From positions 1-31,519 of the IMG/VR virus record IMGVR_UViG_3300036823_000176: a DNA stretch of 31,519 bases. One strand, given 5' to 3'. This DNA is from a virus. The notes beneath the pieces are model-generated. The model searched no databases. It was not told the DNA's origin and saw nothing but the letters and a program-made list of their open reading frames with translations. A program made the translations under genes and the position numbers. The first letter of the stretch is position 1. Each line of letters opens with the position of its first letter. Below, in pieces: positions 1-8,529 of the stretch.

Positions 1-476
1 TACTCGATCACTAAATCCCGGAAGCTGTTGCCACTCGACACCGGCGTATTCGTGCTGTCGACCAGCAGGCCGACACACCCAGCCGTTTGGTTGCCGTGGA
101 TGTGCAGCCCATCGATATACAGACTTCTGGTGCCGAGAGCGCGGAACATTGCCGTGTTCGATGCGCCAATCCACTTGATCATTGATCCGGAAGGCGGGTC
201 TCCTAAGCCCGATATCTGACCCTTCACGCCGTGGATCCGCGAACTTGATTTCAGGTCGATTGTGCTCGCGATCGGGTAGAGGCCGGGCGGAACGAAAAGG
301 CAGTGGCTCCCGACATCGTTTATGGCTGCCTGAATGTAGCCGGACACGTCGGTCGTGCAGGTGCCGTTGAAGATCGAGACGCGCACCGGCTTGGGAATCC
401 AGGAGAGGACGGAAGGGTAATCTCCGAACCCCTCGCCGACGGTGCGGTCTCCTGACGCGTGCGGATATTTAGGCAT
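1..476 (-). CDS. Beta-helix tailspike / pectate-lyase-like protein, 3' truncated by window edge
   Basis: The start ATG is at 474-476 and the frame stays open to base 1, so only the N-terminal ~158 residues are visible. The protein begins MPKYPHASGDRT and has the pattern of the pectate_lyase_3 family entry domain: a Y-I-Q-A-A-I-N-D stretch, then a 'FVPPGLYPIAST' segment, then 'SSRIHGVKGQ' and 'YIDGLHIHGNQ', which look like the first rungs of a right-handed parallel beta-helix. Such proteins form receptor-binding or depolymerising tailspikes. The ATG overlaps the end of the collagen-like gene by 8 nt, and the gene is the last visible one of the tail block, which fits a tailspike. The catalytic region lies outside the window, so enzymatic activity cannot be judged. 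Confidence 0.75.
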   Translation of the reverse strand, partial: MPKYPHASGDRTVGEGFGDYPSVLSWIPKPVRVSIFNGTCTTDVSGYIQAAINDVGSHCLFVPPGLYPIASTIDLKSSSRIHGVKGQISGLGDPPSGSMIKWIGASNTAMFRALGTRSLYIDGLHIHGNQTAGCVGLLVDSTNTPVSSGNSFRDLVIE

Positions 477-654
477 GTTCGGGTCCCCACGTGGCCGACG
501 AGCCGTCGCCCGTTCCCGGAGGACCCGGCGGTCCCGCGGATCCGGTGGCGCCCGGTCCGAGCGCCTCGCTTATGCGCCGCAGCCGGTCATTGATCAGATT
601 GACCAGCGTTGTTCCGGTGCTGGCTTGGGGGATGGACGGTATCTGGAGACTCAT
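469..654 (-). CDS. Short collagen-like protein
   Basis: A 61-residue protein. Residues ~15-32 (LVNLINDRLRRISEALG) form a predicted amphipathic helix, followed by a glycine-proline-rich run of Gly-X-Y triplets (GATGSAGPPGPPG). Collagen-like stretches are common in phage tail fibres as trimeric rods, and the helix could be a trimerisation element. The start overlaps the stop of the 1165-residue tail protein as ATGA, and its end overlaps the tailspike start. It may be an adaptor between tail and spike; that role is inferred from position only. Confidence 0.7.
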   Translation of the reverse strand: MSLQIPSIPQASTGTTLVNLINDRLRRISEALGPGATGSAGPPGPPGTGDGSSATWGPEHA

Positions 655-3600
655 CCGTTGGTGACCTCAAATGGAATATCGACCCATTGCCACACCGGCG
701 TTGTTTCTTCGGCGATGAGGTCCTTCCAGGTCGGAACAACGTCCGACGCTTCGAGTGGAAAGTCTTCCCACTTCCACGCGCCGGACGGTTCGCTTAACGG
801 CCGTGTCCAGACCCGGATCCGGTAGATGCGCGCGGGGTCCGTCGAGCTCAGGAACAAGCGAAGCAACCGGCCCCGCACCCCGGGAGGCATGGGCACCATC
901 ACCGTTTTGCGCCCCGTCGTGGTCAGTCCAGTGGGTCCGGAGATCGTTCCGAGGGTTCCCGACTGATCCGTGATGACGCTCAGGTTCACGGTCCCCTCTG
1001 CCCGCATGTCGATCTCAAGCCGCCGGTAAACCTTCGTCCTCTCCGACGAGAAATCGAACTCGAGCGTGGTGAAAGCGTCGTCTGCCGCATCCGGAGCTGT
1101 GCCCATCAGATAGCGGCCGATGCGGTTGTACCGGGCCTGCACCTTGTAGAGCTTGAATCCCGTGTGTCCCGTCACCTGCAGCTGGATCGATCGGCCCTCG
1201 ATCGCCGAGTCGCCGTAAGGGTCCGGGAGGGGAACCGTGACCCAGGCGCGGGAAGTGGATCCACTTGTGAGCGCAAGGGCCCCGCCGCCCCGGGTAGCGA
1301 ACGCCTCGCCGGGCAGATCCGTCAGCATCGTGACCGACGAGGCGCCGCCGGCTTCCATGTCGAAGCGGAGCTGATCGAAGGTTTTCACGTCCCCATCGCC
1401 GCAATCCTGCTGCATCGAGTCCCACACGAACCCCGCTGTGGATTCATAACCTTCCACGTAAACGGCCAGGACGCGCATCAGGAGGCGCACGCTGTAAAGC
1501 TGGAAAAGATTGGCCCCGGCCGCCGTGACAAATACCTGCCACAGCAGGCCCTGCTCGACCGCGAACGGAAACTTGAGAATGCGCCGGAACGTCCCCTGCG
1601 GGATCGTGATCGGCGTGTGGTTGCCCATCGCATTGCCAGGCAGATCAGAAGCGACACGCAGGCTGGCGGTCCCCACGGGATTGTTGATGTCGAGCTCGAC
1701 CTCTTTGCACTCTTTGACTTTTCCGACGCCAAGATCCGATGGCAGCGTGCCGGCCGTCAGCGCCTGCCGCTCCTCGACGTAGAAGTAGATGTAGACGTTG
1801 TGGATGATGACTGCCGCGGCGGCCGGGACGTCGATCGCGATCGAAATATTCTTCGTCAGCGTTCCCACCGCCGAAAGTGGGAACGTCGCCTGGGTGCGTC
1901 CGGAGGTCGCTACGGTTCCGAGCGAGGCGAGAGCCGTCAGGCCGTTGCTGAAACCGGCGTACACGGTCGCCGTGTCACCCGCCAGCTCGATGTCGACCAC
2001 GAGATCCAGCCAGACCTTTGGGTTCTCCGGCAACCCGCAGTCGTCGTAGTGGGACTGATACACGCACTCGATCGCGGCGGAACCGGGGTCCTCCGTCAGG
2101 AAGCCGCGGAAGTCGTCGAGGTCATAGCCTTTTGCCGCCCCGCCGATGACTCCCGTCAGGCCGAGCATGTGCTTTCCGTCGAAGAAGAAGCCGAAGAAAC
2201 CGTTCTCGATGCTGGCGATCGCGTTCCGGTGATAGAACCACCTGCCCGGCTGCGCTCCCACGTAAGCGTTCGTTTCCGGCTGCTTGCCTTCGTTGTAAAC
2301 CAGCGTGTTGTACGTGCCGCCCAGCTCGGCATAAGAGACGTACAGCTTTCCGTTTGCGTGGCCGAGGCTCACGGCGTACGGCGCCAGTGAGCGTGAATTG
2401 AAAGCCGAACCAGCGAGCACAGAGCCGGGAGAAGTCAACGCGCCGGCATTTGTAATCGACTGATTGAAAATCGGCAGAACCGCGCCAGCGACTTCGTGCA
2501 CGGCGTTCATATCGAATACGTAGAGGGCGTTCGGACCGACGAAGTAATCGATCATGCCCGCCGGCGCAAGGCCGAACTGTCCCGCGAGGCCACACCCGTC
2601 GTACACTTTCTCGAGCGTTGCTGTCCCCGGATCGCTGCCGATCAGCATCCAGATCGAGCGCTCTTTGTAGATCACCTCAAGATTCGTGTGAATGGTGCAC
2701 CAGACGATTTCCTCGCCTTCGTCTCCCACGTCGACCCAGTTCCCCTCCTGCTCGTCGGCCGCGCCCGGCCAGTACTGCGGCAGATTCGGGTCGGTCCAGA
2801 ACAACCGGTTTTTGTGCGGCGCGGTGGACCAGGCGTACAGGCGCGAGAAGTGAGGCCCGATTATCCCAGCGGCTGCCGGCGGCGCGTCATTGTCGGTTGG
2901 CATGACAACCCCGTTGGCTGTCGCCTGCAAATCCGGCACGGTGTCGGCGAAGTCGGTCGCCGGCGATCCTGCCGTCGAGGCAACCTGCCCAACCTGGTAG
3001 GCCTGCGCGAGCGTGCCGCCCGTGGCATAGATCCGCACGAAGCCGATCCGCGCATCGACTGGCGCGTCAGCCGCGGGGATCGTGACATCGATCGATTGCG
3101 CCGTGACCGTGACGGCATCCGATGCCGGGCTGGGATTACTTTCGAGCGTCAGGTCCGCCGAGACGAAGGTCAGATAGAACTGGTACGTTCCGCTCGGCAG
3201 ACTGGTGATGGCGCCGTTTGCTACGTTCGCGTCGGCGTTCCCGTCCGAGCCGCTCAACGCTATCAGGGTGTTCGGAGGGATCGGGGTGATGACGACGTCC
3301 TGACCCGTCCCGACATACGTCACGCTGCAGTTGGGATCCACGCCCGCGATGCCGGCTATGAGCTGCGGAATCTGCGCCTGGCTATAACCGTTCTGCACGA
3401 ACGAATAAGTCACGCCAGCGATCGTGAGCGAGTGGACGTAATCGTAGTACGCCGCGAGAGAAGGCCCGGCGTGCGCGAACGTGAACACAGCATCGAAAGT
3501 GGTGCCCGTGACGCCGGTCACCGTGACGATCTCGTAGTCGCTGGAATTCGTGCCGAAGCCGAGCCGTGTCCCCTCGACGATCGAGCCCATTGATACCGGT

Positions 3601-4148
3601 GTGACGGTCTGCGCCCCGGCCGCGATGCTCGCCGTGATCGACTCGCCCTGAAAGTTGTACGTGAACGTCGCGTTCGCTGTCGGCGACGGCGAGGACCCAG
3701 CCGCGGCGGTCGGGCTCGCCGGCGGCGGCGTCAGGTTCCATGCCTCGAAGCCGGCCGCAACGCTGTGACGCCCCTGCTTGCCCCGGTTCATGATCCACAT
3801 GAAGCCGTTCTGCGAGGCGAACCCGATGCGACGCCCATCGAACCCGGTTGCGATCGCCGTCGCGTTCTGGTCGTAGTAGACGGCGCTTGTTGGATTCGAT
3901 ATGCCGGAATTACACCCGACGTAAAGCGGACTCGCCACGCCACCCGCACTCCCTGCGCTGTGCGCAAGACCGGCGTCCGCAATCGAGAGAACACTCGGGT
4001 AGCCGGCGCGTGAGACAAGACGGCCGAGCGCGTCGACGCGCCAGTTCTGCGCGAGAAGGTAGTCCGTGATCGGCACCTTGTCGACCGGCGGCACCATGTT
4101 GAAGCCGCCGCCGAGCAGTTGCAGAGATTTGCGTTCGTATCCGCTCAT
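651..4148 (-). CDS. Large tail protein, nozzle/stabilisation-like
   Basis: A 1165-residue protein and the largest gene in the window. The ATG at 4146-4148 overlaps the previous stop as ATGA and has a GGGGA ribosome site ahead of it, so I prefer it to the in-frame GTG 15 nt upstream. The N-terminus (LLAQNWRVDALGRLVSRAGYP, near residues 31-51) resembles the opening of P22 gp10-type and T7 gp12-type tail nozzle proteins, which state a set of positions and then a 'reference' value. The central part (about residues 440-600) is rich in W, Y and F and reads like a beta-propeller ('FWTDPNLPQYWPG', 'IYKERSIWMLIG'). The C-terminal third contains repeated beta-rich modules (RLEIDM, LRFDME, VELDIN). Its place after the adaptor genes and before the spike fits a tail hub or nozzle. 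Family membership is inferred from pattern. Confidence 0.6.
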   Translation of the reverse strand: MSGYERKSLQLLGGGFNMVPPVDKVPITDYLLAQNWRVDALGRLVSRAGYPSVLSIADAGLAHSAGSAGGVASPLYVGCNSGISNPTSAVYYDQNATAIATGFDGRRIGFASQNGFMWIMNRGKQGRHSVAAGFEAWNLTPPPASPTAAAGSSPSPTANATFTYNFQGESITASIAAGAQTVTPVSMGSIVEGTRLGFGTNSSDYEIVTVTGVTGTTFDAVFTFAHAGPSLAAYYDYVHSLTIAGVTYSFVQNGYSQAQIPQLIAGIAGVDPNCSVTYVGTGQDVVITPIPPNTLIALSGSDGNADANVANGAITSLPSGTYQFYLTFVSADLTLESNPSPASDAVTVTAQSIDVTIPAADAPVDARIGFVRIYATGGTLAQAYQVGQVASTAGSPATDFADTVPDLQATANGVVMPTDNDAPPAAAGIIGPHFSRLYAWSTAPHKNRLFWTDPNLPQYWPGAADEQEGNWVDVGDEGEEIVWCTIHTNLEVIYKERSIWMLIGSDPGTATLEKVYDGCGLAGQFGLAPAGMIDYFVGPNALYVFDMNAVHEVAGAVLPIFNQSITNAGALTSPGSVLAGSAFNSRSLAPYAVSLGHANGKLYVSYAELGGTYNTLVYNEGKQPETNAYVGAQPGRWFYHRNAIASIENGFFGFFFDGKHMLGLTGVIGGAAKGYDLDDFRGFLTEDPGSAAIECVYQSHYDDCGLPENPKVWLDLVVDIELAGDTATVYAGFSNGLTALASLGTVATSGRTQATFPLSAVGTLTKNISIAIDVPAAAAVIIHNVYIYFYVEERQALTAGTLPSDLGVGKVKECKEVELDINNPVGTASLRVASDLPGNAMGNHTPITIPQGTFRRILKFPFAVEQGLLWQVFVTAAGANLFQLYSVRLLMRVLAVYVEGYESTAGFVWDSMQQDCGDGDVKTFDQLRFDMEAGGASSVTMLTDLPGEAFATRGGGALALTSGSTSRAWVTVPLPDPYGDSAIEGRSIQLQVTGHTGFKLYKVQARYNRIGRYLMGTAPDAADDAFTTLEFDFSSERTKVYRRLEIDMRAEGTVNLSVITDQSGTLGTISGPTGLTTTGRKTVMVPMPPGVRGRLLRLFLSSTDPARIYRIRVWTRPLSEPSGAWKWEDFPLEASDVVPTWKDLIAEETTPVWQWVDIPFEVTNG

Positions 4149-4780
4149 TGACCGGGTCCCCACAATTGCTGTGCCACCTGGTCGTACATGTCCATGCGGG
4201 CTTTCGCGTGGGCCGCGATCTCCGGCATGGCGAAGTCGGACTCTTTGCCGCGCGCCCCGGCGAGGAGGGCATAACTGAAGTAATCCTGCAGAACTGGCGA
4301 CACCGCGACGCTAGGGGACCCCGAAGCGATCGCCGGATATTCCTGACAAATCTGGTTCAGTGTGCCGTTCGAAATCGGGATCGGATAGAGGGTCAGGGTT
4401 CCCACGCCGCCGGCATCGAGCGACGCCCGCGTGGGGTCTCCGGACGTTGTGGGCCAGTTCGCATCGAACGCGAACAATTGCCCGACGCTCGACATTCGCA
4501 GAATCTGCGTCGCCTGCCCCGCGTAGACGATGCACGCGAAAATAGTGAAGACGTGCGAGGCGGGCAGGGAATAAGCCGCGGTCGCGGCGAGGACCGAGAT
4601 CGAGGGATCGACCACAGCAAACAGGCCGGCGGTGTAGGAGAGACGTTTCCCGGCGTCGTCGGCGAATTGATAGAGCTCCGCGAGGGTCACCCAGTGGGCA
4701 TTGGTCGCGAGCTCGGTCGACGATAGAAATCCGAGCCTGAACCAGACATCGGCCACGGAATCGGCAACGTTGCACGCCAT
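4145..4780 (-). CDS. Phage structural protein, adaptor-like (hypothetical)
   Basis: A 211-residue protein starting MACNVADSVADVW. The frame is open much further upstream, but the ATG at 4778-4780 overlaps the previous stop as TGATG, so the short form is chosen. It looks mostly helical at both ends (ATNAHWVTLAELYQFADDAGKRL, then AMPEIAAHAKARMDMYDQVAQQLW) with a beta-rich middle. This resembles the four-helix connector proteins that bind under the portal. It lies between two other adaptor-type genes and the large tail protein. No catalytic motif is seen. Confidence 0.7.
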   Translation of the reverse strand: MACNVADSVADVWFRLGFLSSTELATNAHWVTLAELYQFADDAGKRLSYTAGLFAVVDPSISVLAATAAYSLPASHVFTIFACIVYAGQATQILRMSSVGQLFAFDANWPTTSGDPTRASLDAGGVGTLTLYPIPISNGTLNQICQEYPAIASGSPSVAVSPVLQDYFSYALLAGARGKESDFAMPEIAAHAKARMDMYDQVAQQLWGPGQ

Positions 4781-5490
4781 CAGCGGGCCTTCTTTCCGAG
4801 CGTCTTCCCGAGCAGCCTCGATCTGTCGAAGCTCTGCAGCTCGAACGGCTGGCTGTCGTAGAGAAAGCCCTTGTTGCGTGCCCTCACGTAGTCCGCATAC
4901 TTCTGCGCCGCGTCGAGAAAGCCGTTGAGCAGCGGCATGGCTTTGGCGAATTCGTCGCCGCCTTCCGACTGCCGGCAGCGATAGATGCCGTAGTCGACAA
5001 GAGACGGGTGATATTCCGCCGGGATCTCCGGAACATCGCTGTCCGCAGCCAGTGCAGCCGGCGCGCGGGCGTAGGTGACGTTGAGGGTAGCCCCGCCGGC
5101 CGGTTGCTGGTAGAGCCCGAGAAGGTCCGCGCCAACGTGAACGTAGCGGTAAGGGTTCCCCGCCGACGTCACCCACTGGCTGTCGAGCGACGTCAGGCCA
5201 TCGAGCCGGGACGGCCGGACCTTAGCCCCGCCCGTCGTCGTGATCCGAAGCGGAACGATCCAGTCCGCGAACAGACCGGCGTTTGTGGTCAGCATGTGAA
5301 AGAACGTCGTCGCCGCTGCGGCAGGCCAGGAGACGGTTTTCTCAAGCCCGATGGTGAGCAGGCAGAAGAAGCGTTGCGCCTCATTCAGTGCGCGGATGAT
5401 TTCGGCCGTGGGATAGGAGGTCGGACCGCCCTGATTCGCTCCTTCGTTGAGCCGTTGAGAGGCGAGGCCATACATGGTCGACAGCTGCAT
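4780..5490 (-). CDS. Head-to-tail adaptor-like protein
   Basis: A 236-residue protein. The N-terminus (MQLSTMYGLASQRLNEG... TAEIIRALNEAQRFFCLLT) matches the helix-turn-helix opening of phage head-to-tail adaptor proteins, where a 'I-x-x-A-L-N-E-A-Q-R' helix packs on the portal. The centre is beta-rich, and the C-terminus has helices with 'YHPSLVDYGIYRCRQSEGG', a pattern seen in structural adaptor families. It is coupled to both neighbours (TGATG at each end). Expected in virions at the head-tail junction; inferred from pattern and order. Confidence 0.65.
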   Translation of the reverse strand: MQLSTMYGLASQRLNEGANQGGPTSYPTAEIIRALNEAQRFFCLLTIGLEKTVSWPAAAATTFFHMLTTNAGLFADWIVPLRITTTGGAKVRPSRLDGLTSLDSQWVTSAGNPYRYVHVGADLLGLYQQPAGGATLNVTYARAPAALAADSDVPEIPAEYHPSLVDYGIYRCRQSEGGDEFAKAMPLLNGFLDAAQKYADYVRARNKGFLYDSQPFELQSFDRSRLLGKTLGKKAR

Positions 5491-5777
5491 CAGATTTCAC
5501 GTGAAACGTCTGCATTTATTGGGTCTGAAGTACGGTTCTCGACTTCGACTTTGACTACGACTGTCACCCGATGCAAAGGACAATAGGTTTTCGGGTGCCA
5601 TGGGTGATCGCCTGGTACCGAAATCAGACTCCAGCCATCAGGGACGGATGGTAGCCATGGAGCGCAGCCCGGTCCACCAAGCCGCGCTTCAAAATGCACC
5701 GCTCCGCACTCGAAACACTCCCACTTGTAGGCGATGCAGAACTTCCTGAAGCCGGTGTCTCCGGGGATAACATCCAT
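5490..5777 (-). CDS. Small cysteine-containing protein, possibly zinc-binding
   Basis: A 95-residue protein. I chose the ATG at 5775-5777 because it overlaps the previous stop as TGATG. A longer form from an ATG at 5810 is possible. It contains a CFECG pair (C-x2-C) early, a lone Cys in GPGCAPW and a YCPLH (C-x2-H) late, which together could bind one zinc. The product is otherwise unrecognised. It sits between two adaptor-like genes, so it may be carried in the structural transcript without being structural. Confidence 0.6.
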   Translation of the reverse strand: MDVIPGDTGFRKFCIAYKWECFECGAVHFEARLGGPGCAPWLPSVPDGWSLISVPGDHPWHPKTYCPLHRVTVVVKVEVENRTSDPINADVSREI

Positions 5778-6718
5778 CAATTCGCACCGCCCGGCGTCCC
5801 ACCGCGCCATCCGCCGGCCGCCGCGCCGCGCCCCATCCGGTGGCGGGTGAACCGGTTCGCCATCTTCACCGCGGTTTTCTTTCGGCGTTGCTGATGCTCC
5901 ACCCGCAGCAGGCGGGCGAGCTCGTCCTGGTAAAGCGCCTCGTAGCCCTTCGCCGCGGTGAAATCTTTCAGATGAAGCTGGATGTCGGCCCGCACGCCGT
6001 GTAGCAATACGGCGCTCGACAGGAACGGGAGCGGCGACCCGCTGGTGTTGGCCCCATCGAAGCCGATCGCCGCCCGCAGATACTCCAGCGCAAAGCCCCG
6101 CGCCCGCAGCGGAGGCGGATAGAACTCGATCTGATGCAGCACCGGGGGCGCGGTCTCCGGAGTGTCGTCATTGGCGTCCCAGGCTCGCGGATCTCCCACG
6201 AGTGTCCGTGGCCCCGCGCTGGCGTCCATGCCTTCCGCGGTGAACGAATTCATCGGCAAGCCGCTGATCGGATTCAGGACGGACACCACGCTCTGGCAGT
6301 CGGGCGGCAAGGTGTACAGGTTCGTCATCATGACGTAGGCGGCCTCGGCGTAGACAGTGCCGTCCGCATCCGTTCCGTTGCCTTCGTAAACGCGATCGAG
6401 CGTGAGCGAGGTACCACTCAAATAAGTGGCTGTGTAGATAACCGTGTCGCCCGGCCGGTAGAATCTCCGCCCGGTGATCCCGGACGTCCATGTGGTGCCG
6501 GCGCCGGTGACGGCGTTCGACCCGATCGTGAGAGTCACGGTGTCAGTTGTCGACTGGTAGGCGGCCGCTGTCTGGACCGAGGCGTGGGCTTTCAGGCCCT
6601 GCCAGTCCGTTGCCCCAAGGACCGCTTCGTAGCGCGTGTTCAGCCACTCATCGAGCAGATCGAGCGAGACGCCCGGCGCCGAGGTCTGGAGCTGAAGGCG
6701 AAGCTGGCCCCAAGTCAT
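5777..6718 (-). CDS. Head-to-tail adaptor protein (gp4/gp11-like)
   Basis: A 313-residue protein starting MTWGQLRLQLQTSAPG. The first 40 residues (VSLDLLDEWLNTRYEAVLGATDWQ) are typical of the P22 gp4-type and T7 gp11-type adaptor fold, with a helix that ends in a W-x-x-L turn. The middle is a beta-rich insert with a 'GSNAVTGAGTTW' strand and hairpin. The C-terminus has a helical hairpin (LLHGVRADIQLHLKDFTAAKGYEALYQDELARLL) and a basic tail. The ATG at 6716-6718 is 8 nt behind a YGTCGAAT motif and follows a 40-nt gap, so this may open a transcript. Confidence 0.7.
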   Translation of the reverse strand: MTWGQLRLQLQTSAPGVSLDLLDEWLNTRYEAVLGATDWQGLKAHASVQTAAAYQSTTDTVTLTIGSNAVTGAGTTWTSGITGRRFYRPGDTVIYTATYLSGTSLTLDRVYEGNGTDADGTVYAEAAYVMMTNLYTLPPDCQSVVSVLNPISGLPMNSFTAEGMDASAGPRTLVGDPRAWDANDDTPETAPPVLHQIEFYPPPLRARGFALEYLRAAIGFDGANTSGSPLPFLSSAVLLHGVRADIQLHLKDFTAAKGYEALYQDELARLLRVEHQQRRKKTAVKMANRFTRHRMGRGAAAGGWRGGTPGGAN

Positions 6719-6726
6719 GCAGGTTT

Positions 6727-6733
6727 ATTCGAC
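6727..6733 (-). promoter_or_regulatory. GTCGAAT start-proximal motif, copy 1
   Basis: CCCGTCGAAT on the minus strand ends 8 nt before the ATG at 6718. It lies in a 40-nt gap between genes. In the frame of the start codon it is followed by a TAA, so it is not there to encode protein. Role inferred as a promoter -10-like or initiation element. Confidence 0.5.
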
Positions 6734-6758
6734 GGGAACGCAGGCCGCGCGGGCGACA

Positions 6759-7652
6759 TCACTGCGCGATCAGCGGGAAGACTGGATTGGTCCACTGGTA
6801 GACCAGCGGTCCGAACAGCTCCGTTGTCGATGAAGTGGAGAACTCGTTATTGCCGATCCGACTGTAAGCGCAGTTGCCGATCGCTGCGTTTAGCTTGACC
6901 GCCACCGTGCTGCCGATTTGCGTACCGATGGCATTTCCGGCGCCGGCTGAATAGAGATTTAGCCTCGCAAGTGGGCATGGGCTTGTCCAATCCGGATGAT
7001 CGTCCGTTGGCAGGCAGGCAGGATCATCGACCGGCGTGCTGCTTTCCCAGAGCGACATCCAGACGCGCTGAGGAGGGAGCAGGTCAGTAATTTCCCCTGA
7101 GTGGAGCGTCCCGTCCCCATCGCTTTCGATATTTCCAAAATAAGGGACGCCATTGTTGACCTGGAACATCGTGTACTTGCCGGTTCCACCGAAAAGGCCC
7201 AAATCGTCATAGATCTGGAACAGGCTTGTCGGCTCGGTAAGAGTAATCCACCCCGCGGACGCGCAGACAGGATGTCCATCCGGAATGTCGATCTGGATCG
7301 TGCTGCCGCCCCCGGCCGAGTGATCGTAGGCCAGGCTCTGGGTGGCGTATGAAGCTGGGTATGTTGAGCCTCCAATCACGGTCACACTGCCCGGCAAGCC
7401 GCTCACCTGTCCCGCGTGGAAGGTCATGGGCACAGTGCCGTTTAATTCCCAGCCGACATAAGTGCCGTGCGTTGCGGTTCCCAGGTTTGTGCTCGTTACG
7501 GTCGTTCCAGTGGCCGTGCCGTTGCCATCGATAAACACATCCACGGATCCAAGGGACAGCGACGCTGACCCCTGCGAAATCAGCAATTGTTGGATGCTGC
7601 CAGCCTGCGCGAGGGTCGCGCTCGCCAGCAAATACAAAATAGCCGCGCGCAT
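6759..7652 (-). CDS. Predicted secreted protein of unknown function
   Basis: A 297-residue protein. Residues 1-17 (MRAAILYLLASATLAQA) form a clear Sec signal peptide: a basic start, a hydrophobic core and an AQA|GS cleavage site. The mature part is beta-rich with many Thr, Gly and Ser, resembling phage fibre or extracellular domains, plus a cysteine pair (PACLPTDDHPDW...SPCPLA) that could form a disulphide outside the cytoplasm. It directly follows a second secreted protein gene (TAG then ATG). Exported proteins inside a virion gene block are unusual. Possible roles are surface exclusion or host modification; there is no direct evidence. Confidence 0.7.
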   Translation of the reverse strand: MRAAILYLLASATLAQAGSIQQLLISQGSASLSLGSVDVFIDGNGTATGTTVTSTNLGTATHGTYVGWELNGTVPMTFHAGQVSGLPGSVTVIGGSTYPASYATQSLAYDHSAGGGSTIQIDIPDGHPVCASAGWITLTEPTSLFQIYDDLGLFGGTGKYTMFQVNNGVPYFGNIESDGDGTLHSGEITDLLPPQRVWMSLWESSTPVDDPACLPTDDHPDWTSPCPLARLNLYSAGAGNAIGTQIGSTVAVKLNAAIGNCAYSRIGNNEFSTSSTTELFGPLVYQWTNPVFPLIAQ

Positions 7653-8084
7653 CTATGTCAACCCCGCGCCGTTGATCATCCAGCGAGTACTCGTCATCTT
7701 GCAGGCGGTGGCAATGCCGTTGGCCGCCAGCGTTCGCGAGCCCGTTGTTCCGGCGCCGGCCAGCACAAGGGTGTCGCTCGTGATCGCGATGGTGAGGGTT
7801 CCCGCCGAGGCGTCGTTTACGAACGTCAGACAAGTGTTGATCGCGTACGCCACGTTCGCGTTCGAGTCGATCGTCCAGGTCCGCGCGCTGGTGTCGGCGG
7901 ATGGATGGTAAAGAAACGTGTTGGCGTCGCCGATGACCGTTGTGTATGCCGCGCTGATCGAGTGACTTGCGGGTGTAATCGACGCGACACAGATGCCGCC
8001 AGAGAGCGTGTAGCCCTGCGGGCATTGCTGGGCAAACGAAAGCGCGGCAAAAGCGATGAGCAGCGCGAACGCGCGGGAGATCAT
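7653..8084 (-). CDS. Predicted secreted protein of unknown function
   Basis: A 143-residue protein. The N-terminus (MISRAFALLIAFAALSFAQQ) is a good Sec signal peptide with likely cleavage after SFA. A short Cys loop follows (CPQGYTLSGGIC), then a Thr- and Ala-rich beta domain with two more Cys (NTCL, ATACKM). An even cysteine count in an exported domain suggests disulphides. The GTCGAAT motif lies 9 nt upstream of its start, and it is the first gene after a 28-nt gap, so it may start its own transcript with the next secreted gene. Confidence 0.65.
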   Translation of the reverse strand: MISRAFALLIAFAALSFAQQCPQGYTLSGGICVASITPASHSISAAYTTVIGDANTFLYHPSADTSARTWTIDSNANVAYAINTCLTFVNDASAGTLTIAITSDTLVLAGAGTTGSRTLAANGIATACKMTSTRWMINGAGLT

Positions 8085-8093
8085 GCCATCTGT

Positions 8094-8100
8094 ATTCGAC
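8094..8100 (-). promoter_or_regulatory. GTCGAAT start-proximal motif, copy 2
   Basis: CCCGTCGAAT on the minus strand, 9 nt before the ATG at 8084. It falls in the 28-nt gap after the 8113-8526 gene. It is the only copy in the set with a 9-nt spacing. Confidence 0.45.
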
Positions 8101-8112
8101 GGGTAGCCCGCT

Positions 8113-8526
8113 TTACGGAAGGGTTTCGGCGTCGACCGTGACGGTCGCGACCGATCCGACGGCGAGCACTATTTGAACCGCCCAGGTCGACGGCAGATAA
8201 ATGCCCGCGGCGCCCAGCAACTTGCCGCCGGCGGCGATCGCGCCGGGCAGCCAGGCGGACGGGTAGAAATCAGCGATGTAAACGCCGGCGACGCTCAGCA
8301 TGCTCACGCCGCTAAAGCCGACAAGCGGAACCGGGGTCGCGCTGCCAGGGGGAACCGCACAAAGCGAAAACGAATCGACGCCGCCAGTCGTCGTGGCTGA
8401 CGCCACGGTGATGAAAAACCGGATGCCGCTGCCCCACGTGTTCCGCTCGTTTTGCGAAGTTGTGGTGGTGTCGGCGAGCAGCGCCGTGGCCGGAAACACG
8501 TTCCGGCGTATGGCTTTGTTCTGCAT
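8113..8526 (-). CDS. Hypothetical phage structural protein
   Basis: A 137-residue protein, MQNKAIRRNVFPATALL at the start. It is rich in Ala, Val, Thr and Gly with a beta pattern throughout, has one Cys, and has no signal peptide. It begins 3 nt after the stop of the 205-residue gene, inside the block that follows the major capsid gene. It may be a small virion or fibre-like protein. The family is not recognised. Confidence 0.65.
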   Translation of the reverse strand: MQNKAIRRNVFPATALLADTTTTSQNERNTWGSGIRFFITVASATTTGGVDSFSLCAVPPGSATPVPLVGFSGVSMLSVAGVYIADFYPSAWLPGAIAAGGKLLGAAGIYLPSTWAVQIVLAVGSVATVTVDAETLP

Positions 8527-8529
8527 CGG

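Noticed and set aside
1164-2390. Plus-strand open frame of 408 codons opposite the tail protein
   Set aside because: Antisense to the well-supported 1165-residue gene; Arg-rich, low-complexity translation typical of a GC-rich shadow frame.
2496-3593. Plus-strand open frame of 365 codons
   Set aside because: Same reason: antisense shadow of the tail gene with Arg- and Asp-rich content and no recognisable fold.
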